Of a stretch of 64,000 nucleotides of DNA, positions 9,456-17,781 are shown piece by piece (position 1 is the stretch's first letter; each line of letters begins with the position of its first letter). The stretch covers positions 8,122,001 through 8,186,000 of the forward strand of contig AP026073.1 in NCBI GenBank assembly GCA_024349765.1. Direction: 5' to 3'. The notes below the pieces were generated by a model. It was not told the DNA's origin. It worked only from the letters and a program-made list of their open reading frames with translations, and ran no database searches. This DNA is from Streptomyces nigrescens (GTDB taxonomy: Bacteria > Actinomycetota > Actinomycetes > Streptomycetales > Streptomycetaceae). Both the position numbers and the translations under genes were made by a program.

Positions 9456-10678
9456 GTCGCGTCACGGGCCGGGACCGTGGGTGCGGGCAGGATGCGGCCG
9501 GTGACCTCGCCCAGACCGATCCGGGCCCCGTCCGGGCCGGGTGCCCAGGCGGTGAGGGTGACCTCGTCGCCGTCCTGGAGGTAGGGGCCCTTGCCTTGGG
9601 TGAGTTCGAGCAGGCAGCCGAGCTGGTCGGGTTCCGGGCCGGAGACGGTGCCGGAGGCGAACAGATCACCGGTGCGCAGCGAGGCGCCGTTGACGGTCAT
9701 ATGGGCCAGCTGCTGCGCGGCGGTCCAGTACATGGCGGAGAAGGGCGGGCGGGAGATCGTCTCGTCGTTGATCCGCACCTCGATATGGATGTCGATGCCG
9801 CCCGGTTCCAGGCCTGCGTCGTCGAGGTAGGGCAGCAGCGGGTGGTCGCGGGTGGGCGGGGGCGTACGGGCGTGGTCGAGGGCGTCGAGCGGGGTGATCC
9901 AGGCGGAGACGGAGGTGGCGAAGGACTTGCCCAGGAACGGGCCGAGCGGCACGTACTCCCAGGCCTGGATGTCGCGGGCGGACCAGTCGTTGACGAGGCA
10001 GACGCCGAAGACGTGGTCGCGGAAGGTGTCGAGGCCGACGGGTTCGTGGAGGGCGGAGGGGGTGCCGACGACGAAGCCGATCTCGGCCTCGATGTCGAGG
10101 CGGGTGGACGGGCCGAAGACGGGGGCGTCGTCCGTGGCGGTCTTGCGCTGCCCGTTGGGCCGGACGACCGGGGTGCCGGTGGCGACGACGGTGCCCGCGC
10201 GGCCGTGGTAACCGATCGGCAGATGCTTCCAGTTGGGCGGCAGGACCGCGCCGTTGGGGCGGAAGATCCGGCCGACGTTCGTGGCGTGGTGCTCGCTGGA
10301 GTAGAAGTCGACGTAGTCGGCGACCTCGAAGGGGAGGTGCAGGGTGACCTCGGCGAGCGGGTGGAGCAGCGGGGCGACCTCGTCGCGGTGCGCGGGGTCG
10401 GTGACCGCGCTGTGGACAGCCGCGCGGATCTGCTGCCATACGGGCCGGCCGGCCGCCAGCAGCGGGTTGAGGGTGGGTGCGGTGAGCAGCTCGGCGTGCG
10501 GGTGGATGGCCGCGGGCAGGGCGCTGGGCAGTGCGCTCAGGTCGAGGACGTGACTGCCGTAGCGGACGCCGATCCGGTGTTGTCCGGGTGCGTCGGTGGT
10601 GCTGAAGACGCCGTAGGGGAGGTTGTGCGGGCCGAAGGGGTCGCCTTCCGCCAGGTCGAACGGGCTCTGCTCGGGCAT
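9452..10678 (-). CDS. fahA: Fumarylacetoacetase
   Basis: A 408-residue enzyme that hydrolyses fumarylacetoacetate to fumarate and acetoacetate, the last step of tyrosine/homogentisate catabolism. The N-terminal SH3-like FAA domain covers roughly residues 1-110. The catalytic fold follows, with the metal- and substrate-binding segments DFYSSEHHATNVG, DIEAEIGFVVG and LVNDWSARDIQAWEY, and the C-terminal SGTVSGPEPDQLGCLLELT. I take the ATG at 10678 because it begins MPEQSPFDLAEGDPFG and has GAGGAG upstream. The longer open frame to 11110 runs through Pro/Arg-rich sequence typical of non-coding antisense GC. It is coupled to the downstream GPP34 gene by a 4-bp overlap. Confidence 0.93.
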   Translation of the reverse strand: MPEQSPFDLAEGDPFGPHNLPYGVFSTTDAPGQHRIGVRYGSHVLDLSALPSALPAAIHPHAELLTAPTLNPLLAAGRPVWQQIRAAVHSAVTDPAHRDEVAPLLHPLAEVTLHLPFEVADYVDFYSSEHHATNVGRIFRPNGAVLPPNWKHLPIGYHGRAGTVVATGTPVVRPNGQRKTATDDAPVFGPSTRLDIEAEIGFVVGTPSALHEPVGLDTFRDHVFGVCLVNDWSARDIQAWEYVPLGPFLGKSFATSVSAWITPLDALDHARTPPPTRDHPLLPYLDDAGLEPGGIDIHIEVRINDETISRPPFSAMYWTAAQQLAHMTVNGASLRTGDLFASGTVSGPEPDQLGCLLELTQGKGPYLQDGDEVTLTAWAPGPDGARIGLGEVTGRILPAPTVPARDAT

Positions 10679-11177
10679 GGACAGCTCCTCGCGTTCGTCG
10701 TCGCCGGTGAGCGGCCGGGCCGGCCGGGGCGAGGGGCCCCGGGCCGGTGGCTCGGTGATCAGAGTACGGCCGGGGGCGTCGCGGCGAAGGAGCCTGTGGA
10801 TAACTTCCGAAAGGCGTGGTCGGCGCGGTGAACGGCGGGACGGGAACCGGCCCGCGGACGGCTCCGGAAGCCCCTCGGACGGCCCCGCGGGCATGCCGGG
10901 ACGGCGGACGGCGCGGGGAGGGCGACGGCGGGGGCGCGGGGCCGGCCCGAGTCGGGAGGGGAGGGCGACAAGGCGGGGCGGGACGGCGGGGAGGCGCGGC
11001 GCGTCGGGGCGGCAGGGGAGTGAACGGCGTGCGGTGAGGCGGGGCGGCGGGCGGGCACTCGATGCCGCACGCCCCAAGTCCTGGCAATGTCCTGAAAAGC
11101 CTTGCCGCACTGCGCAATTCGGGCCTAGCTTCCTGTGCTGGCACGGGCCGGGGCGGGACCGTTCCGAGGGGGGACAC
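10679..11177. promoter_or_regulatory. Divergent intergenic region (fahA minus / ATP-grasp plus)
   Basis: These ~500 bp separate two divergent units, so both promoters should lie here. A perfect TGTGGATAA (reverse complement TTATCCACA, the E. coli-type DnaA box) is at 10795-10803. Between 10840 and 11060 the sequence is G-rich and of low complexity, with no convincing gene. A less GC-rich stretch at 11080-11140 is the likely site of the ATP-grasp promoter. The exact -35/-10 cannot be fixed by eye. Confidence 0.5.
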
Positions 11178-12533
11178 GTGGCTCGCAGTGGCGCACGGCT
11201 CGCGGTCGACCGGAGCGTTCCGGGCCTGATCGTGAAGATCGGGGCGTACCCCCTGCATCACGGCGGTGTGGGTGCCATCCGCAGCCTGGGGCGGCTGGGC
11301 GTCCCCATGTACGCGGTGACGGAGGACCGTTTCACGCCCGCCGCGGCCTCCCGCTATCTGTGCGGCCGTTTCGTCTGGCCGACCACGGGCCGCGAGGAGC
11401 CGGAGCGGCTGGTCGCCGGGCTGCTGCGGATCGGGCGCCGGATCGGCCGGCCGGCGGTGCTGCTGCCCACCGACGACGAGGCGGCGGTGCTGATCGCCGA
11501 GCACGCCGAAGCGCTCGCCGGATCGTTTCTGTTCCCCCGCCCGGCACCCGGCCTGCCGCGGCGGCTGGCCAGCAAACAGGGGCTGCACGAACTGTGCGCC
11601 GCGCACGGCGTCCCGTCACCGGCCGCCGTCTTCCCCGCCTCGTACGCGGACGTCGAGGCGTACGCCGGGCGGGCGCGCTTCCCCGTGGTGGCGAAGAACC
11701 GGGAGGCCTTCGTCCGGCGCAGCCGGCCCGCGGTCGCCGGCACCACCCGGATCGCGGGGCCGGAGCACCTGCTCGATCTGGCCCGGGACTGGGGCCCGCG
11801 GCCCGCCGTGGTCCTGCAGGAGTACCTGCCGCGGGAGCAGGCCGAGGACTGGATCGTGCACGCCTGCTTCGCGGCGGACGGCACGCCGCTGACACTGTTC
11901 ACCGGGGTCAAGGTGCGCTCGTGGCCGCCGCACGCGGGCATGACGGCCTGCGCGTGGGTGGTCGACAATCCCGAACTGGCGCGGCAGGCCGCGCATTTCG
12001 CGCGCCGGATCGGGTTCGCCGGGACCGCCGACCTGGACTGGCGGTTCGACCGGCGCGACGGCCGGTACAAGCTGCTGGACTTCAACCCCCGTATGGGCGC
12101 GCAGTTCCGGCTGTTCGAAACCACGGCGGGCGTCGATGTCGTCCGCGCCCAGCATCTGCACCTCACGGGGCGCGCCGTTCCCGGGGGCGTCCAGCGGGCG
12201 GGGCGCCGCTTCGTCGTCGAGAACGTCGATCTGCCGGCCCGTCTCGCCTACGGGCGGGGCGGTGGCCGTGGGCCGCACGTACCGGCGCGCCGGCGCGGGA
12301 CCGAGACGGCGTGGTTCGCCGCCGACGATCCGCTGCCGTTCCTCACCATGCTGGCGCGGTCCGCCGTGCCGGGTGCCCGGCATCTGTGGCAGCTGCACCG
12401 GGCGGCCCGCCGGGCGGCCACCACCCCGCCCCTGGAGCGCGAGGCGCCACCCCCGAAGGACCAGCCACCCCCGAAGCACGAGGCACCACCTGGGTACGAG
12501 GCACCACCGAGGCAAGGGGAGGAACCGCAGTGA
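11178..12533 (+). CDS. ATP-grasp carboxylate-amine ligase family protein
   Basis: A 451-residue protein with an ATP-grasp fold. The N-terminal Rossmann-like preATP-grasp domain holds IGAYPLHHGGVGAIRSLGRLG and the PTDDEAAVL segment. The central domain starts at KQGLHELCAAHGVPSPAAV and contains PVVAKNRE and VVLQEYLP, and the metal-binding end is DLDWRFDRRDGRYKLLDFNPRMG (key residues D, E-equivalent D, N, R). Such enzymes join a carboxylate to an amine or similar nucleophile through an acyl phosphate; the substrate is unknown. GTG at 11178 is chosen because of the GAGGGGGG site upstream. The last ~40 residues are Pro/Glu-rich and disordered. The stop overlaps the next gene (GTGA), so a shared pathway with the flavoprotein is likely. 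Confidence 0.85.
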   Translation: MARSGARLAVDRSVPGLIVKIGAYPLHHGGVGAIRSLGRLGVPMYAVTEDRFTPAAASRYLCGRFVWPTTGREEPERLVAGLLRIGRRIGRPAVLLPTDDEAAVLIAEHAEALAGSFLFPRPAPGLPRRLASKQGLHELCAAHGVPSPAAVFPASYADVEAYAGRARFPVVAKNREAFVRRSRPAVAGTTRIAGPEHLLDLARDWGPRPAVVLQEYLPREQAEDWIVHACFAADGTPLTLFTGVKVRSWPPHAGMTACAWVVDNPELARQAAHFARRIGFAGTADLDWRFDRRDGRYKLLDFNPRMGAQFRLFETTAGVDVVRAQHLHLTGRAVPGGVQRAGRRFVVENVDLPARLAYGRGGGRGPHVPARRRGTETAWFAADDPLPFLTMLARSAVPGARHLWQLHRAARRAATTPPLEREAPPPKDQPPPKHEAPPGYEAPPRQGEEPQ

Positions 12534-13732
12534 GCACTCCGGTAGCGGTCATCGGGGCCGGTCCCTACGGCCTGTCGACGGCGACCCATCTGCGGACGCA
12601 GGGCGTGCCGGTGCGGGTCTTCGGCCGCCCGATGGCCAGCTGGCAGGAGCAGATGCCCGCGGGCATGCTGCTGAAATCGACGCCCGCGGCGTCCGGCATC
12701 GACGTCCCACTGGAGGGCCACACCCTCGCCGATTACTGCGCCGCGGCGGGCGAGCCGCGGTACGAGTCGGACTGGGACCTCCTGCCCGTCGAGACGTTCG
12801 TGCGGTACGGGCGGTGGGTGCAGCGGCGGCTGCTGCCCGATGTGGAGCAGGTCCGGGTGGTGTCGGTGGACAGGCGGGCGGACGGTTTCGAGCTCAAGCT
12901 GGACAGCGGTGACCAGGTGGGCGCCCGGGCCGTGGTCGTCGCCACCGGGCTGAGCGGACTGGCGCATCTGCCCCGCCGGCTGGCCGCCGCGGTCCCGGAC
13001 GGGCCGTCCGCCACCGGCCCGGTCTCGCACAGCTCCCAGCACCACGACCTGGCGGCGCTGGCCGGCCGGGAGGTGGTCGTGGTCGGTGCCGGGCAGTCGG
13101 CGCTGGAGAGCGCGGTCCTGCTCGCCGAGGCGGGCGCGGCGTCCGTGCGGGTCGTGGCGCGCGGGCCGGCCGCGGTGGGCTTCGGGGCGCCGCCGGACCG
13201 CCAGCCGCGGCTGCGGCCCGCCTCGCCGTTCGGCAACGCCTGGTCGCTGTACGCGCTGACGCACCACGCCGGGGCGTTCCGGTTTCTGCCGCCGCCGGTG
13301 CGGCGCGCCCTGGTGCGGCGGGTGCTCGGACCGCTCGGCGCGTGGTGGCTCCGGGACCGGTTCACCGGGCGGGTGCAGGTCACGCAGGGGCGGCGGATCG
13401 TACGGGCCACGGTCCGCGACGGCCGCCCCGTACTGGCGCTGCGCGGCGCCGACGGGCACGGGGGTGAGCTGGCCGCGGACCATGTGCTGGCGGCGACCGG
13501 CTACCGGATGGACCTGGCGGCGCTGGACTTCCTCGGGCCGGGGCTGCGCACCGGGGTCGTCGCGCGGGCCGGCGGTCCTCTTCTGGACGCCGGGTTCGGC
13601 TCGTCGGTACCGGGGCTGTACTTCACGGGGCTGCCGGCCGCCGCGTCGTTCGGCCCGGTGATGCGCTTCGTGTGCGGGACGGCCTTCGCCGGGCCGCGGC
13701 TGGCCAGGGCGGTGGCGCGGGCATACGGCTGA
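12530..13732 (+). CDS. FAD/NAD(P)-dependent oxidoreductase (flavin monooxygenase-like)
   Basis: A 400-residue flavoprotein. A dinucleotide-binding motif VIGAGPYGLSTATHL is at residues 6-20 (FAD), and a second, VVVGAGQSALESAVLL, near 182-197 (NAD(P)H). ATGLSGLAHLP and the later ATGYRMDL match the ATG motif of class B monooxygenase-like and CzcO-like flavoproteins. KSTPAASGIDVPLEGHTL resembles the substrate-facing segment of this group. GTG at 12530 overlaps the ATP-grasp stop and follows AAGGGGAGG. Co-translation with the ATP-grasp gene suggests that one makes an amide or ester and the other oxidises the substrate or product; substrates are unknown. No membrane segment or export signal is seen. 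Confidence 0.85.
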   Translation: MSTPVAVIGAGPYGLSTATHLRTQGVPVRVFGRPMASWQEQMPAGMLLKSTPAASGIDVPLEGHTLADYCAAAGEPRYESDWDLLPVETFVRYGRWVQRRLLPDVEQVRVVSVDRRADGFELKLDSGDQVGARAVVVATGLSGLAHLPRRLAAAVPDGPSATGPVSHSSQHHDLAALAGREVVVVGAGQSALESAVLLAEAGAASVRVVARGPAAVGFGAPPDRQPRLRPASPFGNAWSLYALTHHAGAFRFLPPPVRRALVRRVLGPLGAWWLRDRFTGRVQVTQGRRIVRATVRDGRPVLALRGADGHGGELAADHVLAATGYRMDLAALDFLGPGLRTGVVARAGGPLLDAGFGSSVPGLYFTGLPAAASFGPVMRFVCGTAFAGPRLARAVARAYG

Positions 13733-14084
13733 CGGCCCGTGGGAGGCCGGCGGCGTCGCGTCGCCGGTGAGGTGCGCGGGTCATGAAGATGGCTGAAGTA
13801 CGTGTGGTCCGGGTGGATATCCGGCTCCTCGGTGACCCCTGTGTCTGCTGGGGTTTACGGGGTTCTGTCGGCCTCCGCCGGGTGGGTGCTCCGATGTCAA
13901 AGCCACGCCAAAACGTGATCAACGGTGATCAAGAAGGTGTCGGGTCGGGGGTTGCTGTGCTTCCCGGGTGGTTCGGGGGGCGGGCGCTCATGGTGATCGA
14001 ACTGCGACCGGATACGCTGGCCAATGGTGGAGACAGCGACAGATCGACATTCAGTTTGATCGTCAGCAGACAGGAGTACCCCTC
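13733..14084 (+). promoter_or_regulatory. Leader of polyprenyl synthase gene with candidate promoter and GTGATCAA direct repeats
   Basis: This 352-bp region separates the flavoprotein and polyprenyl synthase genes. Two direct GTGATCAA copies lie at 13915-13922 and 13925-13932, 10 bp apart (one helical turn), which looks like an operator. A plausible promoter is TGGTGA (13991-13996), a 16-bp spacer, then TACGCT (14013-14018). An open frame of 101 codons (13783-14088) overlaps these signals and is not a convincing gene. Confidence 0.45.
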
Positions 14085-15098
14085 GTGACCGTCGTCGGGC
14101 CCTTCGGGCTGAGCGTGCGGGACCAGGCTCTTGAGGCCGATGTCCAGGCCGGGTTGGCGGCTGTCGAGGAGGGCCTGCTGGAGGCCACCAAGAGCGACGT
14201 GCCGTTCATCACCGAAGCCGCGCAGCATCTCGTGCGCGCGGGCGGCAAGCGGTTCCGGCCGCTGCTGGTGATGCTGGCCGCCCAATTCGGTGACCCCCAC
14301 AGCCCGGGCGTGGTGCCCTCCGCCGTCGTCGTGGAGCTCACGCATCTGGCGACGCTCTACCACGACGACGTGATGGACGAGGCGGAAGTGCGCCGCGGGG
14401 TGGCCAGCGCCAACGCCCGCTGGGGCAACTCTGTCGCGGTGCTGACCGGCGACTTCCTCTTCGCCCGCGCCTCGCACATCCTCGCCGACCTCGGGCCGGA
14501 GGCCGTCCGGATCCAGGCCGAGGCGTTCGAGCGCCTGGTGACCGGCCAGATCCTGGAGACCGCCGGACCGCGCGACGGGCGTGACCCCATCGACCACTAC
14601 CTCGACGTCCTCGCGGGCAAGACCGGCTCGCTCGTGGCCGTCGCCTGCCGCTTCGGCGCCATGATGTCGGGCGCCCAGGAGTCCACGGCCAACATCCTCA
14701 CCCAGTACGGCGAGCGGCTGGGCACCGCCTTCCAGCTGGCCGACGACGTCCTGGACATCGCCAGCGACTCGCACGAATCGGGCAAGACGCCCGGTACGGA
14801 CCTCCGCGAGGGCATCCCGACGCTGCCGGTGCTGCGGCTGCGTGCCCGCGCCGAGAGCGACGCCGGCACGCCCGAGGACCGGGCGCTGTGCGAACTGCTC
14901 GCCGGCGACCTCACCGACGACGTCCGGCACGCCGAGGCGCTCGCCGGGCTGCGTGCCCACCCGGCGCTCGAAGAGGCCCGCCAGGACACCATCCGCTACG
15001 CGGAGGAAGCCCGCGCGACGCTGGCCCCGCTCCCGGCGTGCACGTCCAAGGCGGCCCTGGAGGGCCTCTGCGACGCGGTGGTCCACCGGGCGGGCTGA
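14085..15098 (+). CDS. Long-chain trans-polyprenyl diphosphate synthase
   Basis: A 337-residue all-helical prenyltransferase that extends allylic diphosphates with isopentenyl diphosphate. Both aspartate-rich motifs are present: DDVMD (residues 94-98, first DDxxD) and DDVLD near 219-223 (second). GGKRFRPL (residues 53-60) binds IPP, and KTGSL is typical too. Length and sequence fit heptaprenyl/octaprenyl/nonaprenyl synthases that supply the menaquinone side chain; the small pair of residues before the first motif (TLYHDD) is typical of long-chain enzymes, but the chain length cannot be fixed here. GTG at 14085 is preceded by CAGGAG. Position just downstream of the nuo operon and near kor fits a role in respiratory quinone supply. 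Confidence 0.92.
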   Translation: MTVVGPFGLSVRDQALEADVQAGLAAVEEGLLEATKSDVPFITEAAQHLVRAGGKRFRPLLVMLAAQFGDPHSPGVVPSAVVVELTHLATLYHDDVMDEAEVRRGVASANARWGNSVAVLTGDFLFARASHILADLGPEAVRIQAEAFERLVTGQILETAGPRDGRDPIDHYLDVLAGKTGSLVAVACRFGAMMSGAQESTANILTQYGERLGTAFQLADDVLDIASDSHESGKTPGTDLREGIPTLPVLRLRARAESDAGTPEDRALCELLAGDLTDDVRHAEALAGLRAHPALEEARQDTIRYAEEARATLAPLPACTSKAALEGLCDAVVHRAG

Positions 15099-15344
15099 CA
15101 CCCCCTAAGGGTTCGCCCCCCTTCTCCTCAGGGTTCGGTCAACCCCAGGTCGTACGGGCCCCGTCGTGCGGTGACCGGGCGTCATACCTCAGCAGTAGGA
15201 CGAGTTGGACCCGCGGGCTGACGCGATCCGCCGCGTGAATTGGTGAGATGGAGAACACCACAGCGCGGCGGTCAGGCCACAATGAGCCCCAGGGGAGGGC
15301 GAGTGGACAGCTCGGCGGCCGCCGCAGACGACGGAGGTAGGCAG

Positions 15345-16625
15345 ATGCCACGGTACGAACCGACAGAGGTCACCGGCGAAGCGGACGGGGGGCAGTCCCC
15401 GAGGCGCCGGAAAGCGGTGCGGTACGCCGTACCGGTCGCGGTGGCGGGGGTGGCGGCGGCGACGATCGGGCTGGTCCCGGCATTCGCCGGCTCGGGTTCC
15501 CCGGATCTGCCGAAGATCTCGGCCCAGGACCTCATAGCCAAGGTCGCCAAGTCGGACGTCCAGCAGCTGTCCGGCACGGTCCGGGTCAGCACGGACCTCG
15601 GCCTGCCGTCCCTGCCGGGCGGTGTGGCGGCCGGCGGCTTCGGCGGCGGCCAGGGCGGCGAGAAGGGTGAGCACGGCCAGGACGACGGCGCGTCCGCATC
15701 GCCCCGGAGCAAGCTGATGGAGCTGGCGTCCGGCGCGCACACGCTCCGCGTCGCCGCCGACGGCCCCGAGAAGCAGCGGGTGTCCATCGTCGACAAGGCC
15801 GCCGAGTACAGCCTCGTCCACAACGGCAACGAGGTCTGGGCGTACGACAGCGGCAGCAACACCGCGGTGCACAGCACCGCACCCGACGCCGGCCGGCACG
15901 GCACCCACAAGCGGGCCCCCGAGGGCCTCCCGGGCGACCTGAAGAACGCCACTCCGCAGGACCTGGCGAAGAAGGTCCTCCAGGCGGCCGGCGACACCAC
16001 CTCGGTCACCGTCGACGGCACCGCCAGGGTCGCCGGACGGGACGCCTACCAGCTGCTGATCAAGCCCAAGCAGGCCGCCTCGACGGTCGGGTCGATCCGG
16101 GTCGCGGTGGACGCCGCCAACGGCGTCCCGCTGAAGTTCACCCTGACCCCGAAGAGCGGCGGCGCGGCCGCCATCGACGTCGGCTACACCAACGTCGACT
16201 TCGCCAAGCCGGCCGCGGACCTCTTCTCCTTCACGCCGCCCAAGGGCGCCAAGGTCGTCGACGGCGACAAGCAGCGGGCGACGGCGCAGCGCGAACACGG
16301 CAAGAAGTTCAAGGACTTCGGGGCCCGCAAGGACGCGAAGGACCCGCGGAAGGACTTCGGCGGGCTGAACGTCCTCGGCAAGGGCTGGACGTCCATCGCC
16401 ACGATCAAGGGCGCCGGCGCGGGACTGCCCTCCGGCAAGGACCAGGCCGCCGGTGACGCCGGAAAGTTCCTGGACAGCCTCGGCGAGAAGGTCAGCGGGT
16501 CGTTCGGCTCCGGCCGGATGTTCAGCACCCGCCTGGTCAACGCCCTGATAACGGACAACGGCACGGTCTACGTCGGTGCCGTCGACAAGCAGGCCCTGAT
16601 CCACGCGGCCGACGCCGCGAAGTAA
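15345..16625 (+). CDS. LolA/RseB-like exported protein
   Basis: A 426-residue protein with a short charged N terminus (residues 1-28) and one signal-anchor segment VPVAVAGVAAATIGLVPAFAG (about 30-50), so most of it is extracytoplasmic. The exported part resembles the LolA/LppX/RseB fold: SGTVRVSTDLGLP, LMELASGAHTLRVAADGP, VWAYDSGSNTAVH and FAKPAADLFSFTPPKGAKVV. In this fold a half-barrel binds lipid or fatty acyl chains. Gram-positives lack an outer membrane, so classic Lol function is unlikely; lipid handling or sensing is an inference. The ATG at 15345 has GGAGGT upstream, better than the ATG at 15240. It stands before an ABC exporter pair (16699-18640), so it may act with it. Confidence 0.75.
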   Translation: MPRYEPTEVTGEADGGQSPRRRKAVRYAVPVAVAGVAAATIGLVPAFAGSGSPDLPKISAQDLIAKVAKSDVQQLSGTVRVSTDLGLPSLPGGVAAGGFGGGQGGEKGEHGQDDGASASPRSKLMELASGAHTLRVAADGPEKQRVSIVDKAAEYSLVHNGNEVWAYDSGSNTAVHSTAPDAGRHGTHKRAPEGLPGDLKNATPQDLAKKVLQAAGDTTSVTVDGTARVAGRDAYQLLIKPKQAASTVGSIRVAVDAANGVPLKFTLTPKSGGAAAIDVGYTNVDFAKPAADLFSFTPPKGAKVVDGDKQRATAQREHGKKFKDFGARKDAKDPRKDFGGLNVLGKGWTSIATIKGAGAGLPSGKDQAAGDAGKFLDSLGEKVSGSFGSGRMFSTRLVNALITDNGTVYVGAVDKQALIHAADAAK

Positions 16626-16698
16626 CGGGCCCCGTCAGCGCGGGACCGCCGTGCCGCCCGTAGGGGCGGTGCGGCGGCCCGTGGCCCAGCCGCACGAC

Positions 16699-17781
16699 AT
16701 GGGGGAGCCGATGCCCAAGCAGCCCGCCACGGGCCCCGACGGCGCGCGCCCGCCCGCCCGCGGGTCCGGCCCGGCCGGCACGCCCGCGCCCGGTCCCGGG
16801 GTGCCGTCCGCAGGGGAGTGGGCGATCGAGACGCGGGGGCTGACCAAGGCGTACCGAGGGGGTCAGCTCGCGGTCGACGGGCTCGATCTGGTCGTGCCGC
16901 GCGGCAGCGTCTTCGGGTTCCTCGGTCCCAACGGCTCCGGCAAGACCACCACCATCCGGATGCTGATGGGCCTGATCGACGCGACCGCCGGCAGCGCCCG
17001 GGTGCTCGGGCAGCCGATGCCCGCCGCGGGCCGCCGGGTGCTGCCCAAGGTGGGAGCGCTCATCGAGGGCCCGGCGCTCTACGGCTTCCTCAGCGGCCGG
17101 GAGAACCTCCGGCGCTTCGACGCCGCCGACCCGGACGCCGACCCGCGCAGCCGCGACGCGCGGGTGGGCCACGCCCTGGAGCGGGTGGGCCTGGGCGCGG
17201 CGGCCGGGAAGAAGGCGCGGGCCTACTCCCTCGGTATGAAGCAGCGGCTCGGCCTGGCCGCGGCGCTGCTGCGGCCCCGCGAGCTGCTGGTGCTCGACGA
17301 GCCGACCAACGGCCTGGACCCGCAGGGCATGCGGGAGATCCGCGCGCTGGTCCGTGAGCTGGCCGCGGACGGCACCACGGTCTTCCTCTCCTCGCACCTC
17401 CTCGACGAGATCGAGCAGGTCTGCACCCACGCGGCGGTGATGGCCCGCGGCCGGCTGATCACCCAGGGCACGGTCGCGGACCTCTCCTCGACCGTCCTCG
17501 GCTCACGCGGCCCCGGCCGGCTGACGGTCACCACCCCGGACCCGGCGGACGCGGTCCGGGTACTGAAGGAGCACGGCCTGACCGGCCTGCAGATCACCGA
17601 CGACCGGGTCACGGGCGAGCTGCCGGAAGCCGACGACGGGGCCGGCCCGCCCGAGCTCGCCGACCTCAACGCCGCGCTGGTGCACGCCGGGGTCCGGGTG
17701 CGCGGCTTCGGCACCGAACGGGCCACGCTGGAGGACGTTTTCGTGCAGCTGACCGGGGAGGGCTTCGATGTCGCAGGCTGA
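16699..17781 (+). CDS. ABC transporter ATP-binding protein (ABC-2 exporter type)
   Basis: The ATPase contains Walker A GPNGSGKTT, a modified signature YSLGMKQRL in place of LSGGQ, Walker B LLVLDEPTNGLDPQG, and the switch His in SSHLLDE. It resembles the CcmA/NatA/DrrA family that energises ABC-2 permeases for drug, lipid or sodium export. A Pro/Gly-rich lead of ~40 residues precedes the domain. The start is uncertain: GTG 16651, GTG 16681, ATG 16699 and ATG 16711 are all in frame and none has a well-spaced ribosome-binding site. The last ~60 residues form the usual C-terminal regulatory region. It overlaps the permease gene by 14 bp. Confidence 0.93.
   Translation: MGEPMPKQPATGPDGARPPARGSGPAGTPAPGPGVPSAGEWAIETRGLTKAYRGGQLAVDGLDLVVPRGSVFGFLGPNGSGKTTTIRMLMGLIDATAGSARVLGQPMPAAGRRVLPKVGALIEGPALYGFLSGRENLRRFDAADPDADPRSRDARVGHALERVGLGAAAGKKARAYSLGMKQRLGLAAALLRPRELLVLDEPTNGLDPQGMREIRALVRELAADGTTVFLSSHLLDEIEQVCTHAAVMARGRLITQGTVADLSSTVLGSRGPGRLTVTTPDPADAVRVLKEHGLTGLQITDDRVTGELPEADDGAGPPELADLNAALVHAGVRVRGFGTERATLEDVFVQLTGEGFDVAG

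Noticed and set aside
13783-14088. A 101-codon open frame before the polyprenyl synthase gene
   Set aside because: It overlaps the likely promoter and the synthase start, contains a TTA codon and weak third-position GC bias, and matches no family known to me.
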